The notes beneath the pieces are model-generated. The model was given only the letters and a program-made list of their open reading frames with translations, was not told the origin of the DNA and searched no databases. A DNA stretch of 64,000 nucleotides, from contig NZ_PGFE01000004.1 of assembly GCF_002797595.1 (NCBI RefSeq), positions 186,001-250,000 on the forward strand. The letters are read 5' to 3'. This document shows, piece by piece, positions 34,985 to 45,967 of this stretch. The position numbers and the translations under genes are program-made. Position 1 is the stretch's first letter. The number at the start of each line of letters is the position of its first letter. This DNA is from Sediminihabitans luteus. GTDB taxonomy: Bacteria > Actinomycetota > Actinomycetes > Actinomycetales > Cellulomonadaceae.

Positions 34985-34990
34985 TACGAT
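34985..34990 (+). promoter_or_regulatory. Candidate secA -10 element TACGAT
   Basis: TACGAT lies 95 nt before the secA start, directly after an AGGGCC-GAAC-GGCCCT hairpin (34969-34984). No good -35 is seen. The roughly 90-nt leader holds nothing else I recognise. Confidence 0.35.
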
Positions 34991-35085
34991 GGTCTGTGGT
35001 GTGACGTGGGTGACCTCCTGGGGGGCCGCGGCGCACCCGCCGCGCAGCCGACCGGCCGTGGGCGCGATCGACACGGGAGATCCGA

Positions 35086-38064
<2,979 letters not shown>

Positions 38065-38082
38065 CCTCGCGACCACCCGATC

Positions 38083-38115
38083 ACGGGCCCCTGCCGGACG
38101 ACGGCGGGGGCCCGT
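38083..38115. terminator. Bidirectional terminator between secA and the DUF6459 gene
   Basis: A 14-bp stem with one G/T pair and a GACGA loop lies 18 nt after the secA stop and 8 nt before the stop of the facing gene, so it can serve both. Confidence 0.75.
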
Positions 38116-38123
38116 CGTCGTCC

Positions 38124-38699
38124 TCAGCCGATCTCGAGGGCGACCACGCGCCACGTCCCGCGGTGCACCTCGACCCGCGCGGCGGCGGCCCGCAGGCGGG
38201 GGCCGTCGACGAGGACGACGGTGACCTCGGCCGCGTCGTCCCCGAGGCGGACCGTCCGGGACCGCCGCACGACGACGCGGTCGCGCGCGGTGCGTGACCC
38301 GGGCGCGTCGCGCAGCAGCCGGGCACGACGCCCCAGCACCTCGTAGACGTCGGGCGAGACCCACCGCACGAGCTGGGCGACCGGCCGTTCGCCGCGCAGC
38401 ACCTCGAGGGCGGTCCGCGCCACGGCGCACGCCACACCCGTCGGGTCGGGCAGCCGCGTGCTGGTCGCGGCGCCGCTCGGCAGCGGGCGCGCGGACGCGC
38501 GGTGCGGACCCGGGCGCCGCACGTGCGAGACGTCGAGCACCGGGGGTGCGCCGAGCGGCGTCCCGGCGGGCCTGGTCGAACGGCGCGCGGGGCGCGGGAC
38601 AGCGACTGCGGTGATCGCGGGCGAGCTCTGCTCGACGCTGAGGGTCGGTGCTGCGCTGCCTCGGTTCAGGGCAGGGCTGGCGGTGATGGTCGCGGACAT
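38124..38699 (-). CDS. DUF6459 / Rv3235-like protein
   Basis: A 191-residue protein. The first 85 residues are Ser/Pro/Arg-rich and probably disordered; the C-terminal 105 form a compact domain (VARTALEVLRGERPVAQLVRW, VYEVLGRRARLLRDA, and VVLVDGPRLRAAAARVEVHR) matching a small conserved actinobacterial family found near secA. Its role is unknown. ATG with AAGGAG at good spacing; frames further upstream run through low-complexity repeats and are rejected. It faces secA with a shared terminator. Confidence 0.8.
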   Translation of the reverse strand: MSATITASPALNRGSAAPTLSVEQSSPAITAVAVPRPARRSTRPAGTPLGAPPVLDVSHVRRPGPHRASARPLPSGAATSTRLPDPTGVACAVARTALEVLRGERPVAQLVRWVSPDVYEVLGRRARLLRDAPGSRTARDRVVVRRSRTVRLGDDAAEVTVVLVDGPRLRAAAARVEVHRGTWRVVALEIG

Positions 38700-38956
38700 C
38701 GTGTGCTCCTTCGCGGCGTTGCGGGGATCTGTGACACGTGCGGGTGCGGCAGGGCGCCGCACGGTGTGGTGCGTCTTGCGTCTTGCGTGGTGCGTGGTGC
38801 GTGGTGCGTGGTGCGTCGTGTGGCTGGTGCTGGTGCTGGTGCTGGTGCGGGACGTGCGGCGCCGCACGCCGTACCGCATCGACGGGCTGCACGGACGGGC
38901 TGCACGGACGGGCTGCACGGGCGTGCCCTCGTTCCGCGCCGACCTGCTCCGGCCGG
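38700..38956. repeat. Low-complexity intergenic repeats
   Basis: This 257-bp gap between two minus-strand genes contains runs of TGCGTGGT-like units (about 38768-38818), four GCTGGT-like units (about 38824-38850) and three perfect copies of the 13-mer GACGGGCTGCACG (38881, 38894, 38907). I see no gene in it; such slippage-prone sequence is unusual in this compact region. Confidence 0.75.
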
Positions 38957-40405
38957 TCAGGTCGGCGCGCGCAGGACCTGGCCGGGGAGGATCAGGTCGG
39001 GGTCGGTGCCGATCACGTCGCGATTGGCCTCGAACCACCGGGTGCTCGCCGCGGCGACGGCCTGGTCCGAGGCGCCGGCGGGGAGCGCTCGTGCGGCGAT
39101 GGCCCAGAGCGTGTCGCCGCGCAGCACGACGACCTCGTTGCCGGCGCGGGCGCCCGACGCCCCGGCCGAGCCGTCGCCCAGTGTGGACGTGCCGGCGGGA
39201 GGGGGACTCGTCACCGCGGGAGGCGACGTCTCGCCGTCCGTTCCGTCGCCCGGAGAGCTGGGCTCCTGCGTGCCCTGAGGCGTGCCACCGTGCTGCGTCG
39301 CGACCGCGGGCTGTTCTCCCTGCGCGTGCTGGGCATCGGCGTCGTCCTGCCCGGCATCGCCGTGTCCGGCGTCGTCCTGCCCGGCATCGCCGTGTCCGGC
39401 GTTGTCCTGCCCGGCATCGCCGTGTCCGGCGTTGTCCTGCCCGGCATCGCCGTGTTCGGCGTCGTCCTGTCCGGCGTGCTCCTGCGTGTCGCCGGGCGCC
39501 GTGCTCTCGTGGGCCGCGGTGCCATCGGCGGACGACGAGTCATGGGCGGGCACCGCGTCGTCGGCCGTCGTCCTGTCGGTCTCGGCGCCCCCGTCGACCG
39601 TCGACGCCCCGCCTACGGCCAGGCCTCCGGGCGTCGCGCTGCTGCGCTGCCACCCGAGGTCCGACGCGCGGGGGACTGACCCGCCGCCGTCGGCGGTGGA
39701 CGCAGTGGAAGCGGTGGCCGCGGTGGCCGCGACGAGCGCCGGGTCGGTCGGCGGGGCGGCGTGCGCGGCCCCGCCGACGAGCAGCGACGCGCCGACGCCG
39801 GCGGCGGCGCCGATCCGCGCCGCGCGGCGCACGACCCCGGGCGCGTGCTCGACCACAAGGCGTTCGCCCGTCCGCCACGCCGTCCCCGCCGCGCGCAGCA
39901 CGACGCACGCCCAGGCCACGCCGGTCCACGCGCCGAGCCACGCCGCGACCGCCGCGCCGAGGCCGGTGGCGAGCGTGCCGACAACGAGGTCCGGGCCGAC
40001 CTGCGTGCCGGCGGGTGGGGTGACGACGAGCGACCACAGGCTGATGGTGTGCCTGGTGAGGAGAAGTGCAAGCACGAGGAGGAGCACGGTGGTCGCACCG
40101 AGCGAAAGCGCGGTCCGCACGACGAGCGTGCCGGTTCGCGCGCCCGGCCCCGAGGCCCGTGCGCCACCGTCCGGATCCGCGTGCGCCCGAGGCCCGCGTG
40201 CCGGTGCGGTGCGTGCCCGGGGGTCCAGCGCCTGGTCCTCGTGCGCCTGGTCCTCGTGCGCCTGACCCTCGTGCGCCTGACGCTCGTGCGCCCACGCTCC
40301 GGGCACCCGCGTGCCGGGTGCGTGCTCGCGCGCGGGACGCGTTCGCGTCGTGGCCGATGCCACCGATCGTCCCGGTGTCCGGGTACGTCCGTCGATCCGT
40401 GCCAC
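38957..40405 (-). CDS. LysM domain membrane protein with 10-residue tandem repeats
   Basis: A 482-residue protein. A basic N-terminus contains QAHEDQ-type repeats (about 40-60); two or three membrane spans lie between about 95 and 225, including VVRTALSLGATTVLLLVLALLL; a long acidic linker holds four to five AGQDNAGHGD units (about 313-355); the C-terminal 60 residues are a LysM domain (VVLRGDTLWAIAARALPAGA and ILPGQVLRAP) that would bind peptidoglycan. The linker probably spans part of the wall. GTG start with a moderate AGGGGGCG site. LysM proteins near secA and DUF6459 are seen in other Micrococcales; the function is not known. Confidence 0.82.
   Translation of the reverse strand: MARIDGRTRTPGRSVASATTRTRPAREHAPGTRVPGAWAHERQAHEGQAHEDQAHEDQALDPRARTAPARGPRAHADPDGGARASGPGARTGTLVVRTALSLGATTVLLLVLALLLTRHTISLWSLVVTPPAGTQVGPDLVVGTLATGLGAAVAAWLGAWTGVAWACVVLRAAGTAWRTGERLVVEHAPGVVRRAARIGAAAGVGASLLVGGAAHAAPPTDPALVAATAATASTASTADGGGSVPRASDLGWQRSSATPGGLAVGGASTVDGGAETDRTTADDAVPAHDSSSADGTAAHESTAPGDTQEHAGQDDAEHGDAGQDNAGHGDAGQDNAGHGDAGQDDAGHGDAGQDDADAQHAQGEQPAVATQHGGTPQGTQEPSSPGDGTDGETSPPAVTSPPPAGTSTLGDGSAGASGARAGNEVVVLRGDTLWAIAARALPAGASDQAVAAASTRWFEANRDVIGTDPDLILPGQVLRAPT
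39341..39460 (-). repeat. Four 30-bp tandem repeats within the LysM gene
   Basis: Units begin at 39341, 39371, 39401 and 39431 and differ by only a few bases; a partial fifth follows at 39461. They encode AGQDxAGHGD. This is a coding minisatellite, not a CRISPR array: there are no unique spacers. Confidence 0.92.
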
Positions 40406-40573
40406 TTCGCCCCCTGCGATCGTGGTCGTCCGATGAGTGCACGTGCCGTTTGATGGCGTTTGGTGCTCTCTGCGTGTGACGATCAAACTGGAAGCGAGCG
40501 AGGGTGGCAAGAGGTCCGACCGCATTGTGGACAAGTCACCGATCTCGGAGCCGCGCGGCGCTACGTTCCGGCG

Positions 40574-41143
40574 ATGCGGTGGGACAGGCTCCTGGGCGAC
40601 CTCGACGGCCCGCTCGACGCCGAGCGGCGTGCCGAGGAGGCCCTGCAGGCGTCCGACCTCGCCGCGGCCGAGCGCGCCCGCGTCGGCCTCGACGCGCGGT
40701 TCGCGGCGCACGCGGGCGCGGCGCACGTGGGCCAGACGCACCTGGGCGCGGTGCACGTCGTCCTCGCCGACGGGACCCAGCTCGACGGCACCGTCACGGA
40801 CGCCGGCTCCGGCTGGTTCCTCCTGGCGGCCGGGAGCGGTCGCCACCTCGTGCGGACGGCGGCGGTGGACGTCGTCCGCGGCCTCGGGGTGCGCGCGCGG
40901 ACGGACGACCCGGCCGCGGGCCCGTCACCGCGGACGGCGACCTGGGCGAGCGCGGTGCGTGCCCTTGCGACGGAGCGTGCGCTCGTCGACGTCCACCTGC
41001 GCGGCCGGACGCTCACCGGCGCCGTCGCGCTGGTCGGCGCCGATCACCTGGACGTCGCCGACCCGGGCGGGACGCCTGGCAGCGCACGCCGCACCCCTTG
41101 GACGGTGCCGTTCGGCGCCGTCCTGCGCATCAGCCGCCGGTGA
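40574..41143 (+). CDS. Conserved hypothetical protein
   Basis: A 189-residue protein with an N-terminal helical part (1-55) and a C-terminal half of short beta-like strands (VHVVLADGTQLDGTVTDAGS, VDVHLRGRTLTGAVALVGAD), which looks like two copies of a small barrel-type fold that begins with a strand, a turn and GTV. No signal peptide or membrane span. I recognise no named domain. ATG start; TACGTT ends exactly 6 nt before it and no ribosome site exists, so it is very likely leaderless. The 168-nt gap to the divergent LysM gene holds TTTGATGG/TTTGGTG near-repeats but no clear operator. Confidence 0.7.
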   Translation: MRWDRLLGDLDGPLDAERRAEEALQASDLAAAERARVGLDARFAAHAGAAHVGQTHLGAVHVVLADGTQLDGTVTDAGSGWFLLAAGSGRHLVRTAAVDVVRGLGVRARTDDPAAGPSPRTATWASAVRALATERALVDVHLRGRTLTGAVALVGADHLDVADPGGTPGSARRTPWTVPFGAVLRISRR

Positions 41144-41147
41144 CCCG

Positions 41148-41363
41148 TCAGCGCCCGAGGTCGCCCGCGTCGATCCGCGAGCGCGTCTCGGAGTAGAGCC
41201 GCTGGATGTACGCCTCGAGCTCGGCGACCTCCACGCGCCACTGCCCCCGACCACCGACCTGGATCGCGGGGAGCTCACCGCTGCGCACGAGCTGGTAGAC
41301 GGCACCTGCGGAGATGTTGAGCTCCTCGGTGACGTCGGCGAGGGTCAGGAATCGCTGGGCCAT
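41148..41363 (-). CDS. Small helix-turn-helix DNA-binding protein (BldC/excisionase-like)
   Basis: A 71-residue MerR-like winged-helix protein: FLTLADVTEELNISAGAVYQ forms the helix-turn-helix, LVRSGELPAIQVGGRGQWRV the wing, and a helical end follows. This size and pattern match the BldC/excisionase-like family, which binds DNA as head-to-tail oligomers. It is divergent from the SAF-CpaE genes and faces the previous gene across 4 bp. CACAAT ends 6 nt before ATG, so the message is probably leaderless. Target genes are unknown; the SAF-CpaE pair is the obvious candidate. Confidence 0.85.
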   Translation of the reverse strand: MAQRFLTLADVTEELNISAGAVYQLVRSGELPAIQVGGRGQWRVEVAELEAYIQRLYSETRSRIDAGDLGR

Positions 41364-41480
41364 TCCCGGATTGTGACACGGCGACCCCGGTCCGCACCCG
41401 TCGTCCACAGGCCTCCGGCGCGGCGCGCCCGGACCCGCAAGGATGTGCCACGACGCCCACCCACCAGGACGGAGAGCCGC

Positions 41481-42131
41481 ATGACCTCGATCGCCCGACC
41501 ACCCGTCCCGGAGCCTGCCCGGTTCCGACGCCCCGGCGCGCGGGACCCCCGGCTGCTCGGCGGTCTCGTCCTGGTCGGCGCGTCGGTCGCGCTCGGCTCC
41601 TGGGCCGTGACGAGCGCGAGCCGCACCGTCGAGGTCTACGTCGCGCGTGACGTCCTCACCGCGGGCGACGCGGTCGGCGCCGACCACGTCAGCACGGCCG
41701 CGGTGCGGGTCCCGGCCGACCAGCTCGACCACTACCTGCTCGCGGGCGAGCTGCCCGAGGGGGCGCGCGTGAGCAGGACCGTCGGTGCGGGCGAGCTCGT
41801 GCCTCGTGACGCGCTCGGCCCCGCCGAGTCGGACCTGCGCCCCGTGGGCCTCGCGGTCACGGGCGCGCTGTCCGACCGGGTCGACGACGGCAGCCTGGTC
41901 GAAGTCTGGTTCGTGCCCGATTCCGACGCGCGACCCGACGACGCGGCCCCCGAGGCCCCGCGCGTGCTCGTCGAGGCCGCGACGGTCGACGCGGTCGAGC
42001 GTGCCGAGGGCGGACTCGTCGGCGCCGGGTCCGCGACCGTGCACGTCCTTGTCCCGGTCGACCGGCTCGCCGACGTCCTCGCGGCGCTCGCATCGCCCGG
42101 CACGGTCGACGTGCTGCCGGTCTCCTCGTGA
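41481..42131 (+). CDS. SAF domain protein (CpaB/RcpC-like)
   Basis: A 216-residue protein with one N-terminal span (LLGGLVLVGASVALGSWAVT near 28) followed by an extracytoplasmic SAF domain: VEVYVARDVLTAGDAVGADH, then ARVSRTVGAGELVPRDALG. This fits the CpaB/RcpC-like group linked to Flp-type pili. No secretin or pilin gene is near. ATG with GGACGGAGAG ahead; the stop overlaps the next gene by 4 nt (GTGA), so it is coupled to the CpaE-like gene. Confidence 0.8.
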   Translation: MTSIARPPVPEPARFRRPGARDPRLLGGLVLVGASVALGSWAVTSASRTVEVYVARDVLTAGDAVGADHVSTAAVRVPADQLDHYLLAGELPEGARVSRTVGAGELVPRDALGPAESDLRPVGLAVTGALSDRVDDGSLVEVWFVPDSDARPDDAAPEAPRVLVEAATVDAVERAEGGLVGAGSATVHVLVPVDRLADVLAALASPGTVDVLPVSS

Positions 42132-43417
42132 GCACGTCGCAGCAGGTCGAGGTCCTGACCCTGCTCTCGGGGGCGGACGACGTACGGTGCGTCGGCGCGC
42201 TCAGCGCGCCGGGTGCGGGGACCAGCGTCGCGCGCCGGTGCGGGGACCTCGTCGAGCTCCTCGCGTCGGCCACCGCGGGGCTCGGCCAGGTCGCGCTGGT
42301 CGACCCTGAGACCTGCACGCTCGACGTCGTGGCCGTCGACCGGCTCCACCGTGCGGGCATGCGCGTCGTGCTCCTGCTCGGCACGGGCGACGCCGCACCC
42401 GCGGTCGGGGCCGACGCGGTCGTCGAACGGTCCGACCCCGACCGTGTGCTCGTCTCGGCCGTGCGCGCGGGCACCGCGACGCTGCCGGGCCCCGCGCCGG
42501 TGCGCGAGCCTCGCCCGGTCCAGGGCCGCGGCAAGGTCCTCGCGGTCTGGGGCCCGACCGGCGCGCCCGGGCGCACGACGCTCGCGGTCAACCTCGCCGC
42601 CGAGCTTGGCGCGCTGGGTACCGACCCGTCGCGCTACGGCGCGCTGCTCGCCGACGCGGACACGTACGGGGGCGCGGTCGCGCAGCACCTCGGACTGCTC
42701 GAGGAGGGCCCCGGCCTCGTCGCCGCGGCACGCGTCGCCAACCAGGGCGTGCTCACGGTCGAGGCGCTCGCGGGCGTCGGCGCGCTCGTCGGGCCGGGGA
42801 CGGTCGTGCTGACCGGCATCGCGACGCCCTCGCGGTGGACGGAGCTCTCGGGACCCGCGCTCGACACGGTGTGGGAGGTCGCGCGCGGCCTCGCGGCCTG
42901 GGTCGTGGTCGACTGCGGGTTCGGCATCGAGCGCGACGTGCTCGCGGGGTTCGACCCGCTCGCGACGCAGCGTGACGACGCGACCCTCTCGGCCCTGCGT
43001 GCCGCGGACGTCGTGCTCGTGGTCGGCGGGGCCGACGCCGTTGGGGTGCGCCGCCTCGTACGTGCGGTGGGCGACCTCGACGACCTCGGGGTCGCGGTGG
43101 GCGCGCAGCGGGTCGTGGCGGTCAACCGGGTCCGCGCGAGCGCGGCCGGGCCGAGACCGGCGCAGGCGGTCCGTGAGGTGCTCGCGCGGTTCGCGGGCGT
43201 CCAGGACGTGCGTGTCCTGCCCGACGACCCGGTCGCCTGCGACCGCGCCCTGCTCGCGGGGCTCGCCCTCCGGGACGCCTCCCCGGGGTCCGCGGTGCGG
43301 GCCGAGATCGTCCGGCTCGCGGAGTCCCTGCACGGTGCCCCCGCCGGCAGGGCCGGCCGCGTGCGCGGCGGGTCGCGCCGCGGGGGAGCGCGGCGGGTGC
43401 CCGAGCAGGCACACTGA
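42128..43417 (+). CDS. CpaE-like P-loop protein (MinD/ParA superfamily) with altered Walker A
   Basis: A 429-residue protein. Residues 1-125 resemble a degenerate receiver-like part; the P-loop domain starts with VLAVWGPTGAPGRTTLAVNL near 140. Here the P-loop Lys of GKT is Arg and the early deviant Lys is also absent. Later parts LLADADTYGGAVAQHLGL and WVVVDCGFGIERD correspond to the switch regions. CpaE proteins place Flp pilus machinery at a pole. In the window it is paired only with a SAF protein, without CpaF, TadB or TadC. GTG start in a 4-nt overlap. Confidence 0.78.
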   Translation: MSTSQQVEVLTLLSGADDVRCVGALSAPGAGTSVARRCGDLVELLASATAGLGQVALVDPETCTLDVVAVDRLHRAGMRVVLLLGTGDAAPAVGADAVVERSDPDRVLVSAVRAGTATLPGPAPVREPRPVQGRGKVLAVWGPTGAPGRTTLAVNLAAELGALGTDPSRYGALLADADTYGGAVAQHLGLLEEGPGLVAAARVANQGVLTVEALAGVGALVGPGTVVLTGIATPSRWTELSGPALDTVWEVARGLAAWVVVDCGFGIERDVLAGFDPLATQRDDATLSALRAADVVLVVGGADAVGVRRLVRAVGDLDDLGVAVGAQRVVAVNRVRASAAGPRPAQAVREVLARFAGVQDVRVLPDDPVACDRALLAGLALRDASPGSAVRAEIVRLAESLHGAPAGRAGRVRGGSRRGGARRVPEQAH

Positions 43418-43421
43418 GCAC

Positions 43422-43955
43422 ATGCGCCTCTACGTGCCCGTGACCCTGGACGAGCTCGACGCCGTCTCCTCGACCCCTGACGCGGCGCGGTGGGACCTCG
43501 CGCCGCGTGCGGCCCACGCGGTGACCGGCCCGCTGGCGCAGAGCTACCCCGACGAGGACGACGAGGGGCTCGAGTTCCTCGCCGCCCTCGAGGCGGCCGA
43601 CGACTCGCTCGCCCTGGTCGCGGGCCGGGTCGACGCCCCGCGCCAGCGCGCGGTCGTGACGGTCGAGGTGCCTGACTCCGCGGTCGAGGTCGTGGGTGCG
43701 GTGCTGCCGCCCGAGGACGCCGACCTGGGCGACGACCCCGCGCCGAGCGCGGTCGCGGTCGTCGCGTCGGTCCCGCAGGTCGCGATCGTGTGCGTCCACG
43801 TCGACGAGACCACGGCCGCGGACGACGTCGCCGCGGTCCTCGCGGCGGCCGACGCGGGGGACGACCCGGCTCTCGACGCCGCCCTCGACCGGGTCACCGA
43901 GCGCAACCTGCTCTGGTACGACTGGTCGGAGATCGCCGAGATCCCGCGCGCGTGA
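43422..43955 (+). CDS. DUF6912 family protein
   Basis: A 177-residue acidic protein opening with MRLYVPVTLDELD and ending in LLWYDWSEIAEIPRA, both typical of a conserved actinobacterial family without known function. No membrane span. It starts 5 nt after the CpaE-like stop, but CACACT ends 6 nt before its ATG, so it may also have its own leaderless message. The 95-nt gap after it has two 14-bp copies of GTGACGTGACCGGC 17 bp apart (43968, 43985). Confidence 0.75.
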   Translation: MRLYVPVTLDELDAVSSTPDAARWDLAPRAAHAVTGPLAQSYPDEDDEGLEFLAALEAADDSLALVAGRVDAPRQRAVVTVEVPDSAVEVVGAVLPPEDADLGDDPAPSAVAVVASVPQVAIVCVHVDETTAADDVAAVLAAADAGDDPALDAALDRVTERNLLWYDWSEIAEIPRA

Positions 43956-44050
43956 CGGAGCGGCCGTGTGACGTGACCGGCCGCGTGACGTGACCGGCGC
44001 GGCGCCGGGCCCGTGCCCGAGAGGCGGGGCGTCGAGGTGTGCGGGTCCGT

Positions 44051-44830
44051 TCAGCCGAGCCGGTCGAGCACCTTCGCGTGCAGCAGGCCGTTGGTCGCCA
44101 CGGCGTTGCCGCCGAACGGCCCCGGGGTCCCGTCGAGCGCGGTGAAGGTGCCGCCGGCCTCGGTCACGATGGGAACGAGCGCCGCCATGTCGTGCAGCGC
44201 GAGCTCGGGCTCGGCGGCGACGTCGACGGCGCCCTCGGCCACGAGCATGTAGCTCCAGAAGTCCCCGAAGCCGCGCACGCGCCACACCTCGCGCGTGAGG
44301 TCGAGGAACCCGTCGAGGGTCCCGCGCTCCTCCCACCCGGACAGGCTCGACATCGACAGCGACGCGTCCGCGAGGTCGCTCACGCCCGAGACGTGCATGC
44401 GGGTCGCGGCGGCGAGCGACTTGCCGGTCCACGCACCGGATCCCTTGGCGGCCCACCAGCGCTTGCCCAGCGCGGGCGCAGAGACGAGCCCGACGACGCA
44501 CTCGTCGCCGTCGAGCAGGCCGATCAGGGTCGCCCACACCGGCACGCCACGCACGAAGTTCTTGGTGCCGTCGATCGGGTCGACGACCCAGCGGCGTGAC
44601 CCGTGCCCGGTCTCGCCGAACTCCTCGCCGACGATCGCGTCACGCGTGCGCGCGCGACCGAGCGTCGAGCGGATCATCTCCTCGGCGGCCGTGTCGGCGT
44701 CCGAGACGGGGGTCGTGTCGGGCTTGGTGTCGACCTTCAGGTCGAGCGCCTTGAACCGACTCATGGTGTGGGAGTCGACCTGGTCGGCGATCACGTGGGC
44801 GAGGCGGAGGTCGTCGTCGTACCGGGTCAT
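44051..44830 (-). CDS. hisN: Histidinol-phosphatase of the inositol monophosphatase family
   Basis: A 259-residue Mg-dependent phosphatase. Motifs are IVGEEFGE near residue 67, the metal-binding WVVDPIDGTKNFVRG near 81 and the late GDFWSYMLVAEGAVDVAAE near 190. In actinobacteria the HisN subgroup takes the phosphate off histidinol phosphate, the next-to-last step of histidine synthesis. It follows rsgA by 3 nt in an aroA-rsgA-hisN run. The family is certain; histidinol phosphate as substrate is from subgroup resemblance and context. Confidence 0.88.
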   Translation of the reverse strand: MTRYDDDLRLAHVIADQVDSHTMSRFKALDLKVDTKPDTTPVSDADTAAEEMIRSTLGRARTRDAIVGEEFGETGHGSRRWVVDPIDGTKNFVRGVPVWATLIGLLDGDECVVGLVSAPALGKRWWAAKGSGAWTGKSLAAATRMHVSGVSDLADASLSMSSLSGWEERGTLDGFLDLTREVWRVRGFGDFWSYMLVAEGAVDVAAEPELALHDMAALVPIVTEAGGTFTALDGTPGPFGGNAVATNGLLHAKVLDRLG

Positions 44831-44833
44831 GCG

Positions 44834-45967
44834 TCACACCGTAGCGGTCCGGGCGGCCAGGACGCGTCGGAACGACTCGACACGCACGGCCCGGACCTGC
44901 TGCGACGCCTCGCCCGTGCCGTCGTCGCCCGCCGCGACCCAGGCGTCGAGCGCGCAGTCGGGGGCGTCCTCGGCGTGCGTGCAGCCGCGCGGGCACTCGA
45001 CCGCGACCGCGGCGAGGTCCTCGAACGCGGCGAGCAGGTGCTCGACCTCGACGTGCGCGAGGCCGAACGACCGGACGCCGGGCGTGTCGATGACCCAGCC
45101 CGCGGCGTCGGGCAGGGGCAGGGCCACGGCCGAGGTCGACGTCTGGCGTCCACGACCCGTGACCGCGTTGACGACCCCGGTCGCGCGCGCGGCGTCGGGC
45201 ACGAGCGCGTTGACGAGCGTGGACTTGCCCACGCCCGAGTGGCCGACGAGCACCGAGATCTTGCCCTCGAGCTGTGCGCGCACGGGACCGAGGGGGTCGT
45301 CGCCCGCGTCGGGCGCGTCGGCGCGCGGCGCGGTGCCGTCGCCGCCGTCGCGCCGCGTCACGAGCACGGTGACCCCGAGGGGTTCGTAGAGCTCGCGCAG
45401 GGGGGTCGGGTCGGCGAGGTCGGCCTTGGTCAGGCAGAGCGTGACGTCCATCCCCGCGTCGTACGCGGCGACGACGCACCGGTCGATCATGCGGATACGC
45501 GGCTCGGGCTGCGCGAGCGCGGTGACGATCACGAGCTGGTCGGCGTTGGCGACGACGATCCGCTCGTACGGGTCGGTGTCGTCGGCCGTGCGGCGCAGCG
45601 TCGCGGTGCGGTCCTGGATGCGGACGATCCGCGCGAGCGATCCCTCGTCGCCGCTCGTGTCGCCCACGACGTCGACGCGATCGCCGCAGACCACGCGGTC
45701 GCGGTGCAGCTCGCGCGCCTTCATCGCGACGATCGTGCGGGTGCGGACCCCGGCACGGGCAGGGTCGTCGGCCGTCGCGTGGTCGCCGACCGTGCCCTCG
45801 TCCGTCGTGCCGTCGACCACCAGGAGCGTGTACCGGCCGCGGTCGACCCCGGTCACGAACCCGGTGACGGCGTCGGTGTGCTCGGGGCGGATCTTGGTGC
45901 GCGGGCGCGACCCGCGCTTGCCGGGACGGTCGCGGAAGTCCGACTCGTCGCGCGGCCGGCGACCCAT
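44834..45967 (-). CDS. rsgA: Ribosome small subunit-dependent GTPase RsgA
   Basis: A 377-residue circularly permuted GTPase that checks the maturing 30S subunit. After an OB-fold N-terminus come G4 (LTKADL near 170), G1 GHSGVGKSTLVNAL near 232 and G3 WVIDTPGVRSF near 280, in the permuted order, then the zinc knuckle CPRGCTHAEDAPDC near 322. The N-terminal 30 residues are strongly basic. The ATG overlaps the aroA stop by one base. Confidence 0.95.
   Translation of the reverse strand: MGRRPRDESDFRDRPGKRGSRPRTKIRPEHTDAVTGFVTGVDRGRYTLLVVDGTTDEGTVGDHATADDPARAGVRTRTIVAMKARELHRDRVVCGDRVDVVGDTSGDEGSLARIVRIQDRTATLRRTADDTDPYERIVVANADQLVIVTALAQPEPRIRMIDRCVVAAYDAGMDVTLCLTKADLADPTPLRELYEPLGVTVLVTRRDGGDGTAPRADAPDAGDDPLGPVRAQLEGKISVLVGHSGVGKSTLVNALVPDAARATGVVNAVTGRGRQTSTSAVALPLPDAAGWVIDTPGVRSFGLAHVEVEHLLAAFEDLAAVAVECPRGCTHAEDAPDCALDAWVAAGDDGTGEASQQVRAVRVESFRRVLAARTATV

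Noticed and set aside
39341-39490. 30-bp direct repeats resembling a CRISPR array
   Set aside because: Repeats are contiguous with no unique spacers, lie in frame inside the LysM gene, and no cas gene is near.
43968-43998. Two copies of GTGACGTGACCGGC as an operator
   Set aside because: They lie after DUF6912 and before the convergent hisN stop, where no promoter is expected; more likely a chance duplication.
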